Shown: one piece after another, positions 17,355 to 25,371 of the stretch
Layout: every line of letters begins with the position of its first letter
How positions within the stretch are numbered: the stretch's first letter is position 1
Source: Halorhabdus sp. BNX81
GTDB taxonomy: Archaea > Halobacteriota > Halobacteria > Halobacteriales > Haloarculaceae
Assembly: GCF_029229925.1 (NCBI RefSeq)
Contig: NZ_CP107254.1
Coordinates: 1,488,001 to 1,552,000, forward strand
Reading direction: 5' to 3'
DNA length: 64,000 bases
Program-made: the position numbers and the translations under genes
The notes under the pieces: generated by a model
Databases searched by the model: none
What the model was told of the DNA's origin: nothing
The model's input: only the letters and a program-made list of their open reading frames with translations

Positions 17355-20039
17355 ATGAGTACGGAACACGAAACTGACGACGAGCCGACCGACGAATCGA
17401 CAGCCGAACCGTCGCTCGACGGGAGGTACGATCCCCGCGAGACCGAGCCCAGATGGCAGGACTACTGGGTCGACAACGACGTCTTCGCCTACGAGGAAAG
17501 CGAGACGCCCGACGCCGACACCCAGTTCACCATCGACACGCCGCCGCCGACCGTCTCGGGCAGCCTCCACATGGGCCACCTCTATCAGTTCACCCTCCAG
17601 GACTTCGTCGCCCGGTTCCGGCGGATGACCGACGACACCGTCTACTTCCCCTTTGGCTACGACGACAACGGCATCGCCTCCGAGCGACTCACCGAGCGCG
17701 AACTCGGGATCCGCCACAGCGACTTCGAGCGCCGCGAGTTCCAGGAGAAGACCCGCGACGTCTGTGCCGACTACGAGGACGCCTTTACCGAGGACGTCCA
17801 GTCACTCGCCATCTCGGTCGACTGGGATAACACGTACAAGACGATCGAACCCCGCGTCCAGCGCATCTCCCAGCTATCGTTCCTGGACCTCTACGAGCAG
17901 GGCAAGGAGTACCGCCAGCGCGCGCCGACGATCTGGTGTCCCGACTGTGAGACGGCCATCTCACAGGTCGAACAGGAGGATACCGAACAACACACCACAT
18001 TCAACGACATCGAGTTCCCGCTGGTCGAGGACGGGAACGGCGAAGCCGACGACGGCGAGACGCTGACGATCTCGACGACGCGGCCCGAACTCCTGCCGGC
18101 CTGTGTCTCGATCTTCGTCCACCCTGATGACGACGCGAACGCTCACCTCGTCGGCGGGACCGCCGAAGTCCCCCTCTTCGGCCAGGAGGTCCCGATCATC
18201 GAGGACGAGCGCGTCGACTTAGAGACCGGTAGCGGCGTCGTCATGTGCTGTACCTTCGGCGACCAGACTGACATCGAGTGGTACCAGGCACACGACCTGC
18301 CCCTGCGGATCGCCATCGACGAATCGGGAACGATGACCGACCGCGCCGGCGAGTACGAGGGACTGTCGACGACCGAGGCCCGCGAGGCCATCATCGCCGA
18401 TCTCGACGACGCGGGACACCTCCTGGAGAGTCGCGATCACCACCACTCGGTCCAGGTCCACGAGCGCTGTGAGACCGAAGTCGAGTATCTCGTGACCGAG
18501 CAGTGGTACGTCGACATGCTCGACTCGACCGACGACTATCTCGAGGCCGGCCGGGAGATGGACTGGTACCCCGAGAAGATGTTCACCCGGTACAAACACT
18601 GGATCGAGGGACTCGAATGGGACTGGTGTATCTCCCGCCAGCGTGACTCGGGTATCCCCTTCCCGGTGTGGTACTGCGAAGACTGTGGCGAACCCGTCTT
18701 CGCCGACCGCGAAGACCTGCCTGTCGATCCACTCAGTGACGACCCCCCCGTCGACACCTGTCCGGAATGTGGCGGCTCGGACTTCGAGCCGGAGAGCGAC
18801 GTCTTCGACACGTGGGCGACCTCCTCGCTGACGCCGCTGATCAACGCCGGGTGGGATTGGGATGCGGACACGGAGACCTTCGAATTCGACAACCCGGAGC
18901 TCTATCCGATGAACCTCCGGCCACAGGGCCACGACATCATCTCCTTCTGGCTGTTCCACACCGTCGTGAAGTGTTACGAGCACACCGGTGAGATCCCCTT
19001 CGATACGGTGATGGTCAACGGGATGGTACTCGACGAGAACCGCGAGGCGATGTCGAAATCGAAGGGCAACGTCGTTTCGCCGGAGGCAGTCCTCGAAGAC
19101 TTCCCCGTCGACGCCACGCGGTACTGGGCCGCCGGAACCTCGATCGGCGACGACTTCCCGTTCAAGGAAAACGATCTCGAGGCCGGCGAGCGCCTGCTAC
19201 AGAAACTCTGGAACGCCTCGAAGCTCGTCGATCAGCTCGCACCCGGAAACAATTACGAGGAGCCCGAGGACCTCGCCGCGATCGACGAGTGGTTGCTGGC
19301 CAAACTCGACGCAACGGTCGGGAGCCTGACCGAGAAACTCGATACCTACGAGTTCTCGAAGGCCCGCAACGAACTCCGGACGTTCTTCTGGAATACGTTC
19401 TGTGACGACTACCTCGAAATCGCGAAACAGCGCAACGACGAGTCGGCGGCTTACACGCTTGTGACTGCCCATAGAACCTTCCTCAAGCTGTTCGCGCCGT
19501 TCCTGCCACACGTCGTCGAAGAGATCTGGCAGGCGAAATACGCCGAGCAGGTCGACGCGGCGTCGATCCACACGACCGACTGGCCCGAACCTCGCGGCTA
19601 CGACGCCGACCTTGCCGCGGGCGAGACGGCGATGGCGACGATCGCCGCGTTGCGGTCGTACAAAACCGACCACGACATGGCGCTGAATGCGGATCTCGAC
19701 CGCGTCGAAGTCTACGGCGACGTGACCGGTTTCGAATCGGCCATCCAGCAAGTCATGCACGTCGACGAGATCGCGGTCGTCAAGGACGATCCCGAGATCA
19801 GTACCGAGATCGCGGATATCGACCTCGATTACGCCACCGTCGGACCGAAGTACGGCGAGAAAGTCGGCGACATCGAAGGCGCCCTCGCGACCGACGAGTA
19901 CGAACTCGACGGCGAGCAGCTCCGCGCCGGCGACGTGACGCTCGAAGCCAGCGAGTTCGAGGTGCGCGAGGAGCACACCTACGCTGGCGAGGGCGAACTC
20001 GTCGAAACCGAGGACGTAGCCATCGTCGTCCAGGCATAG
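17355..20039 (+). CDS. valS: Valyl-tRNA synthetase
   Basis: 894 residues, standard length. Class I signatures: SGSLHMGH (HIGH box) at about residue 62, and AMSKSKGN (KMSKS box) near 560. Zinc-type Cys pairs CPDC and CEDC/CPEC occur in the connective region. The editing domain and the C-terminal anticodon-binding domain are complete. The first 20 residues are an acidic haloarchaeal extension. It charges tRNA-Val, one copy of which (CAC anticodon) lies at 52333. No T-box or other leader regulation was seen. Confidence 0.97.
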   Translation: MSTEHETDDEPTDESTAEPSLDGRYDPRETEPRWQDYWVDNDVFAYEESETPDADTQFTIDTPPPTVSGSLHMGHLYQFTLQDFVARFRRMTDDTVYFPFGYDDNGIASERLTERELGIRHSDFERREFQEKTRDVCADYEDAFTEDVQSLAISVDWDNTYKTIEPRVQRISQLSFLDLYEQGKEYRQRAPTIWCPDCETAISQVEQEDTEQHTTFNDIEFPLVEDGNGEADDGETLTISTTRPELLPACVSIFVHPDDDANAHLVGGTAEVPLFGQEVPIIEDERVDLETGSGVVMCCTFGDQTDIEWYQAHDLPLRIAIDESGTMTDRAGEYEGLSTTEAREAIIADLDDAGHLLESRDHHHSVQVHERCETEVEYLVTEQWYVDMLDSTDDYLEAGREMDWYPEKMFTRYKHWIEGLEWDWCISRQRDSGIPFPVWYCEDCGEPVFADREDLPVDPLSDDPPVDTCPECGGSDFEPESDVFDTWATSSLTPLINAGWDWDADTETFEFDNPELYPMNLRPQGHDIISFWLFHTVVKCYEHTGEIPFDTVMVNGMVLDENREAMSKSKGNVVSPEAVLEDFPVDATRYWAAGTSIGDDFPFKENDLEAGERLLQKLWNASKLVDQLAPGNNYEEPEDLAAIDEWLLAKLDATVGSLTEKLDTYEFSKARNELRTFFWNTFCDDYLEIAKQRNDESAAYTLVTAHRTFLKLFAPFLPHVVEEIWQAKYAEQVDAASIHTTDWPEPRGYDADLAAGETAMATIAALRSYKTDHDMALNADLDRVEVYGDVTGFESAIQQVMHVDEIAVVKDDPEISTEIADIDLDYATVGPKYGEKVGDIEGALATDEYELDGEQLRAGDVTLEASEFEVREEHTYAGEGELVETEDVAIVVQA

Positions 20040-20114
20040 AGACTGGGTGGTTTCGGGGGACACAACGAGGGCCGATTTTTCGATTGTCGGTGTGACCGCT
20101 GGACAGTCCGGACG

Positions 20115-20121
20115 TTTATAT
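20115..20121 (+). promoter_or_regulatory. TATA box upstream of the TrkA-C-like gene pair
   Basis: TTTATAT, 160 nt before the ATG at 20278. This is long for a leaderless gene; either there is a leader of about 130 nt or translation begins earlier (a GTG at 20188 is in frame, but that part has no protein-like pattern). Confidence 0.45.
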
Positions 20122-20277
20122 CCGAAAGTCAGGCGAATAGGTTCTGTTAGCGACGGAGGGCAACACGGACCTTCCGTCGTCAGTTGGGTGAGCGATGCAT
20201 ATCGAACAAACCTCTCCGATGGCCGGGCGACAGGACCGACGAAAGGACGAATCACGATCGAAGCGAGACTCCCGCCG

Positions 20278-21729
20278 ATGACGGCGACCGCGCTTGCGAT
20301 ACTGCTGGGCGCAGGCTTCGGTCTCATTGTCGGGACCATCGTCGCCGGCACAACGGGAAGCATCGGGTTCGCCAGTCGATACGACAGGGGACATCAGCTG
20401 TCGACCGGTGCCGTCGTCGTTGTGGCGGGTTTGCTCGTCGGCGTCCTGTCTCTCCTGATCGTGACCGTCTCGCCGGGGATCGAATTCACTGCGACCGAAC
20501 AGTACCACCTGTCATTCCCAACAGTTCGGGCGATGGTGGGTTTCGGTGTCGAACACGCGCCGTTTGTAGGCGTATTCGGGGTCGTGTCGACGCTGCTTGG
20601 AGTGTACGGGTACAGCCAGGGTGACCGGATCGCCGGCGATATGCCGGCAACCGAGACGTCCCCGGGATACAATCGACGAGCACTAGCTCCGAAGACAGTG
20701 GCCTCGGCTGACGCGACCGGAAACATCTCTCTCGACGTGACCCGCGATAACCGGCATGTCGAGAACGGCTACTCACTTTCGCGGGAACAGTGGCATGCCA
20801 TCGAATCCCGGGCCTGGACAGTCCCGGTCGATCTGCCGATCGTGGAACTCGAATCGAGACTTGCGGCTCGTATTCAAACGACGGTCGGCGTCGATGTCTC
20901 CGCCGTTTCGATAGACCAGCAGGGACGAGCAACGGTTACCGCCGAACACTCCTCGAAATCGGTCGGGTCACAGTTGTCCGACGGGCAACGGGCAGTCACG
21001 GTGCGGACAGTCGTCCCCGCCGAACTGCAAGCCGGCGATCAGGTTACCCTTGTCAGTGACGCAGACGCTGTCGACGGTGTCGTTCTCGGGGTCGGTTCCG
21101 CTGGGAATCTGATCGATCCACCAGCGACCCAGCAACCGGAGACGTACCACGCCGGACCAGGGTCGCCGTCCGCTGGCCGGGCTGATCGAAGCGAAACCAC
21201 CATCGAACAATCGGATCCCGCGACCGGCGAGGACCGTCGGGTTTCGGTTGCCGTCGATGTCGATGACGTCACCACGATCCTGACGTCGACGGGCGTCGAT
21301 CTGTACGTGAACTCGTGTGATTCGAACGGGGCCTGCGGCGCATTTAGACAGTTGCAGCGCGCCGGACTGATTGTCCAGCACGTGACGGTCGACAAGCGGA
21401 CCCGGGAACAGCTCGACGACCACGCCGGCGATATCGAGATCCTTGCATATCGTCGCCCGGCGGAATCGGGGGACCCAACTGCCTGGCAGTTCCGAACCGG
21501 CGAGCAGTCCGCACGCGTTGACGAATCCGACAGACCGATAGCTGAAAGTGAAGCCGACGGTGTGTCAGATCACTCCGAGAACCCACAACCGTCAGCAGCC
21601 GATACGACTGCGGGCGATATCGAGCCATCTATTCCGCCAGGAACGGAGGTATTCGTGATCGGCAACGAACGTGTCCTGGCTCGACTCGGTGAAGGCAAAC
21701 CGGAGCTAGCCACGGGGGAAGCCCAATGA
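20278..21729 (+). CDS. Membrane protein with TrkA-C-like domain, first of a pair
   Basis: 483 residues from ATG at 20278. Three membrane spans near the start (ALAILLGAGFGLIVGTIV; STGAVVVVAGLLVGVLSLLIV; APFVGVFGVVSTLLGVYG) are followed by soluble regions with alternating beta/alpha pattern. The C-terminal part (about 345-480) carries a Cys pair (SCDSNGAC) and ends with EVFVIGNERVLARLGEG, close to the end of an RCK_C/TrkA-C domain. TrkA-C domains gate potassium transport by binding nucleotides, but no K+ pore is encoded. It overlaps the next gene by four bases (ATGA). Role unknown. Confidence 0.65.
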   Translation: MTATALAILLGAGFGLIVGTIVAGTTGSIGFASRYDRGHQLSTGAVVVVAGLLVGVLSLLIVTVSPGIEFTATEQYHLSFPTVRAMVGFGVEHAPFVGVFGVVSTLLGVYGYSQGDRIAGDMPATETSPGYNRRALAPKTVASADATGNISLDVTRDNRHVENGYSLSREQWHAIESRAWTVPVDLPIVELESRLAARIQTTVGVDVSAVSIDQQGRATVTAEHSSKSVGSQLSDGQRAVTVRTVVPAELQAGDQVTLVSDADAVDGVVLGVGSAGNLIDPPATQQPETYHAGPGSPSAGRADRSETTIEQSDPATGEDRRVSVAVDVDDVTTILTSTGVDLYVNSCDSNGACGAFRQLQRAGLIVQHVTVDKRTREQLDDHAGDIEILAYRRPAESGDPTAWQFRTGEQSARVDESDRPIAESEADGVSDHSENPQPSAADTTAGDIEPSIPPGTEVFVIGNERVLARLGEGKPELATGEAQ

Positions 21730-22928
21730 CGGTTGCGTTGCTTCCTGTGATCGGCGGACTGCCGGGAGAACCCGCGCAACTCTCGGCGCTCGTCTCGCCG
21801 ACCGTGCGCTCCGCAGCGATCAGTCTCGTCGGCTTCGCCGTTCTCGCAGTCCTCACAGCCGGCATCGGAGCGGTCGCCTATCGACGTCTCACATCGCGAC
21901 CGATACCTCTCGGCACGGCCATCCTCCTTGGCTGGGTGTCCGTGGCAACCTGGCTTACGGCCCGAATTGCGGCCGGGAGCGCCATCGTGTCCGATCTATC
22001 GATCGTTCTCGATGCAACCGGCTATTTTCTGCTCGCGGCGTTCGGACTGAGTGGCGCTGTGTCGGTCGGCGGCCGACGACTTGGGGATGCCATCGCCGGT
22101 GAGGTCGCCGAGAGTCCACCCGACGAGCAGTCCGAACAGACGGCAAAGAGACGGCGCTCGGCGAAACAGGCTACAAGCGTTGAGCTGCCTGACAGGATCC
22201 GAACTCGATCCGGAAGCGAGCCCGTCGAAGAGGATCTGAAACGCGAACTCGAAGGGGATACGTGGCTGTTTCCGAGTGGACTCCCACCCGCAGCACTCGA
22301 ATCGCGCTGCCGAGAGCGACTTGAACGGGACTACGGGATCGACCGTGTTGGGATTGAACTATCCGAAGACGGTGATATACGACAGCTCGCTATCGGGTAT
22401 GAGCCGTCCGGGTTGAGTGTCACCCTCCCTCCCCGAACAGTCGGTGTCGCGATCCGAAAGGCAATGGTTCCGGACGCGGCACCTGGCGATCCGATCGAGC
22501 TATGGACGGCCGACGAGGAACGCGTCGAATTCGCCGGCAGCGCCACACTCCATTCGACACCTACCGATACCGCGACGCTCGTCCTTCCGGAACAGGCAGC
22601 CCGGACACTCGGCGATATCGATGGGTACAGCCTCACGACGAAACCGGCAGTCCCAGACGACGTCACTGATTTCCTGTCCGTCCTGCGGGCCTGTGACCAC
22701 TCGATTACGATGCTATCGATCAGTTCGGGAGAACCACTGGAGGGCGAATTCGTCGGCTGGGTGGCTGTCGACGTGCTCGCGATTGTCAGGGACAGTACGG
22801 TACTCCCATTCCCTGACGAAACCGAAACACTTCGAAGCGGCGACGACATCTACGTCTTCGGCGGCCCGGCCGCGTTCGAATCGCTTGGGACGTTCGAGCG
22901 TGAGCGCCGATCGGAACTTCGGGATTGA
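21726..22928 (+). CDS. Membrane protein with TrkA-C-like domain, second of a pair
   Basis: 400 residues, overlapping the preceding gene by four bases. Three hydrophobic segments at about 24-50, 58-76 and 84-104 are followed by a basic linker (KRRRSAKQ) and soluble domains. The C-terminus, EFVGWVAVDVLAIVRDSTVLPFPDETETLRSGDDIYVFGGP split over 345-385, matches the TrkA-C beta-sandwich with its D-x-L-x-GD-x-I-V-G ending. The pair has the same layout and probably arose by duplication. Without a transport pore they may sense ions or act as anchors for the MinD-type gene that follows 41 bp later; this is inference. Confidence 0.65.
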   Translation: MTVALLPVIGGLPGEPAQLSALVSPTVRSAAISLVGFAVLAVLTAGIGAVAYRRLTSRPIPLGTAILLGWVSVATWLTARIAAGSAIVSDLSIVLDATGYFLLAAFGLSGAVSVGGRRLGDAIAGEVAESPPDEQSEQTAKRRRSAKQATSVELPDRIRTRSGSEPVEEDLKRELEGDTWLFPSGLPPAALESRCRERLERDYGIDRVGIELSEDGDIRQLAIGYEPSGLSVTLPPRTVGVAIRKAMVPDAAPGDPIELWTADEERVEFAGSATLHSTPTDTATLVLPEQAARTLGDIDGYSLTTKPAVPDDVTDFLSVLRACDHSITMLSISSGEPLEGEFVGWVAVDVLAIVRDSTVLPFPDETETLRSGDDIYVFGGPAAFESLGTFERERRSELRD

Positions 22929-22939
22929 GACGGCTGTAG

Positions 22940-22947
22940 TTTATATT
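22940..22947 (+). promoter_or_regulatory. TATA box of the MinD-KaiC fusion gene
   Basis: TTTATATT centred about 26 nt before the ATG at 22970: a leaderless start, so this gene has its own promoter in addition to any readthrough from the TrkA-C pair. Confidence 0.6.
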
Positions 22948-22969
22948 CCGAAACGAACCCATAGGCCCC

Positions 22970-24250
22970 ATGCTCGCAGTCGCAGGGACAAAGGGAGGCT
23001 GTGGAAAGACCACAACAGCCATCGGCATCGCCGAGGGGTTCGCTCGGGCGGACATCCCGGCAGTCGCCATCGACGCGGATCGACAGCTGCCGAACATCCA
23101 CGTCATCGGTGGGGTCGACCGGGAGCCGACGTTCGCTTCCCTCGCTGACGGCGACGGACTCTCAACGGTGTCACCGAGTCCCCGGGAACCGACGGCCGGC
23201 CTGCTTCCGGCACCGTTACCCACCGAGGACGTCGCGCTCGAATCCGTGCTCGATCGCCTCGCAAACAGCTCGGTTCGGACCGTCGTCGATTGCCCATCGG
23301 GCGCTGGCCCGGACGCCGTCGATCCCCTCTCAGCCGCCGACCGTGTCATCGTCGTCACGACGGACACGACCCGAAGTATCGAAGGGGCAAAAGCGACGAT
23401 CGACATGGCCGACCGTCTCGACGTCCCCGTCGCCGGGATCGTCCTCAATCAGTGTGATCGTGTGTCGCCGTCGCTTGTCGAAGCCATTGACCAGCCGATT
23501 CTGGCAGCGATCCCTGACAGGGAATCACCACTCGAACATCCGGAGACGTGCGAGGCCTACGATCGGATCGCATCGGAACTCAGCAACCGATGGGCTGAAA
23601 CGAACGGGTCACCGGCAGCAGCCGATCGGCTCACGACCGGTATCGAACCACTCGATGCAGCACTCGGCGGTGGCATTCCACACGGCAACGTCGTCGCCGT
23701 ACTCGCGGAGCCACCGAGCCAATCCGAGCAGCTTCTCTACGCGCTGACGGCCGCCCGCGGCACGTTATATCTCACCGTCGAACGCTCACGGTCGCATATC
23801 GAAGAATCGATCGACACAGCCCCTGTCACCGCCGGGAATCCGTCGATTCGACAGCTCGATGCCCCTGCTGTCTTGTCCGAGGCGAACGACTACGTCGAGA
23901 GCCTGCCGGATGGTGCCAATCTCGTCATCGACTCGATGGATGCCTTCGAGCGAACCGATCGCAAGCAGTTTCAGGCGTTTATGAACGGACTCGCCGAGCA
24001 CGTGAGACGGACTGAGTCGGTCGCGTTCTTGCATTGCCTCGACAGCGAAAACCCGCCCGATCTCAGACCGCTGACGATCCACGTTGCAGATCTGGTCCTC
24101 GAGTTCGAGGCGTCGATGGACGTCACCGGAATCTCCCAGCAGGTGACCGTGCCCAAGGTCCGTGGCGAGCCACTCCCTGCGGAAACGATCGATCTTGATC
24201 TCGTCGCCGAATCAGTCCTCCCAACTCGAAGTCCCTCTCACGGGGACTGA
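22970..24250 (+). CDS. MinD-KaiC fusion protein with a degenerate second P-loop
   Basis: 426 residues. Residues 1-210 are a MinD/ParA ATPase: deviant Walker A KGGCGKTTT at 8-16, DADRQLPN at 35-42, VDCPSGAG at 107-114, and VIVVTTDT. Residues about 220-420 look like KaiC/RadA: TTGIEPLDAALGGGIPHGN at 222-240, but the expected GxxGxGKT is AEPPSQSE (246-253), with no Lys or Gly triplet. The second Walker B, NLVIDSMDAF (317-326), is kept. So the first half can bind ATP, while the second probably cannot. MinD proteins sit on the membrane and position other machines, and a secretion-like island follows. Confidence 0.8.
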   Translation: MLAVAGTKGGCGKTTTAIGIAEGFARADIPAVAIDADRQLPNIHVIGGVDREPTFASLADGDGLSTVSPSPREPTAGLLPAPLPTEDVALESVLDRLANSSVRTVVDCPSGAGPDAVDPLSAADRVIVVTTDTTRSIEGAKATIDMADRLDVPVAGIVLNQCDRVSPSLVEAIDQPILAAIPDRESPLEHPETCEAYDRIASELSNRWAETNGSPAAADRLTTGIEPLDAALGGGIPHGNVVAVLAEPPSQSEQLLYALTAARGTLYLTVERSRSHIEESIDTAPVTAGNPSIRQLDAPAVLSEANDYVESLPDGANLVIDSMDAFERTDRKQFQAFMNGLAEHVRRTESVAFLHCLDSENPPDLRPLTIHVADLVLEFEASMDVTGISQQVTVPKVRGEPLPAETIDLDLVAESVLPTRSPSHGD

Positions 24251-24279
24251 ATAGGGGGTCGGATCCGGAATCCGGCAAA

Positions 24280-24975
24280 TCACTGAACCCACCGGCCGTC
24301 GATCCGATGGCGACACTCCGCTAGACTCGCTGCGAGTTCCTCAAATCGTTCGACTGGGAAACTCTCGGGAAACGCATCACGAACGGGCACCCAATCTTCC
24401 TGAGCCCTGTGAATAGTCGTCCGCTGGGGGACGTAAGTCACAGGAGCGTTGAATCGTTTCCGGACCTCGGTCCGGCGTCGTTCGTACGTGGATTCGTCGG
24501 TCTGATTGAGAACGACGGCAACCACTGGGGTCTCGAGCTTGACGGCGAGGTCGCGCGTCCGCGCTGCGTTGGCCAGTGCCGCCTCGCTCGGGTTCGTTAC
24601 GAGCACCACAACGTCCGCACTCGCGATCTCACTGCCGACGTCTCGCGCCAGGCCGGCGGGGCAATCGATGACGACCGGACCAGACATCCGTTCGAGTCTT
24701 CCGACGACCGTCTCGAATGCCTGGAGATCAACTGCACGAGCCCCCTGAACAGTTCTCCCACAAGGAAGCAACTCCACGTTCCAGAACTCCTCGACCGCAT
24801 CCATTGGATCGGCACGGCCAGCAAGCACGTCGTGAAGATCCGGACCGGTGCCACGAGGCAGGTCTGCAGTCGAGAGATCCCCATCGACCACGACGGCATC
24901 CAGTTCCGCAGCCAGATTCAGTGCGACCGTCGACTTGCCGACGCCGCCCTTGCCACCAGCGACTGCAACGATCAT
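24280..24975 (-). CDS. MinD/ParA-type ATPase
   Basis: 231 residues from ATG at 24975. Deviant Walker A is KGGVGKST (9-16), followed by DGDLSTADLP, then VVIDCPAGLARDVGSEIASADVVVLVT split around 105-130. It matches the MinD family, although the C-terminal amphipathic membrane helix is not obvious. It overlaps the small gene upstream by four bases (ATGA) and is last in a minus-strand operon with the surface-protein genes, so a role in placing the apparatus is likely. It is separate from the MinD-KaiC fusion on the other strand; the two end 29 bp apart. Confidence 0.88.
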   Translation of the reverse strand: MIVAVAGGKGGVGKSTVALNLAAELDAVVVDGDLSTADLPRGTGPDLHDVLAGRADPMDAVEEFWNVELLPCGRTVQGARAVDLQAFETVVGRLERMSGPVVIDCPAGLARDVGSEIASADVVVLVTNPSEAALANAARTRDLAVKLETPVVAVVLNQTDESTYERRRTEVRKRFNAPVTYVPQRTTIHRAQEDWVPVRDAFPESFPVERFEELAASLAECRHRIDGRWVQ

Positions 24976-25340
24976 TGCCGATTTCGGACGATGTCCCTGG
25001 GCGGCCGCCACTCGTCAAGGTCACGAAGTACCGCCCCGGCGTCGTTTTCGAAGTCTGCTGGCGTTGCTCTGCGGATATCGACGACGGCTATCGGCGGGTC
25101 AGATGGTGTCGTCGGACTCGCAAAGCCAACTCCACGGGACTCTCCGGGCCGTAAAGCCGACTCCCAGCGGTCCCCATCCCATTGGGGCGCAGACACAGTC
25201 CCGTACTGGGGGTGCCAGGTTGGGCCCGCAAGTTGACTCGCAAGCCGGATTACCTGGGCTGTCCCGCGCGTGTTCGTGACTGTCGCCTGGACGAACGTAA
25301 CTCCCTGTTCAACCGTCGTGTCGGCGTTCAATTCGACCAT
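24972..25340 (-). CDS. Small beta-rich protein coupled to minD
   Basis: 122 residues from ATG at 25340 (an upstream in-frame start at 25403 is possible but overlaps the PGF-CTERM gene). The sequence has mostly beta pattern: VTFVQATVTNTRGTAQVIRL resembles a CARDB-like or immunoglobulin-like strand order, then short loops and an acidic C-terminal helix. No signal peptide, so it is cytosolic. No family was recognised with certainty. The stop overlaps the minD start, so the two proteins are made together, and it could be an adaptor of MinD. Confidence 0.6.
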   Translation of the reverse strand: MVELNADTTVEQGVTFVQATVTNTRGTAQVIRLASQLAGPTWHPQYGTVSAPQWDGDRWESALRPGESRGVGFASPTTPSDPPIAVVDIRRATPADFENDAGAVLRDLDEWRPPRDIVRNRQ

Positions 25341-25371
25341 GTGTGAGTGAAATCTCCGGCCGATAACCGGG

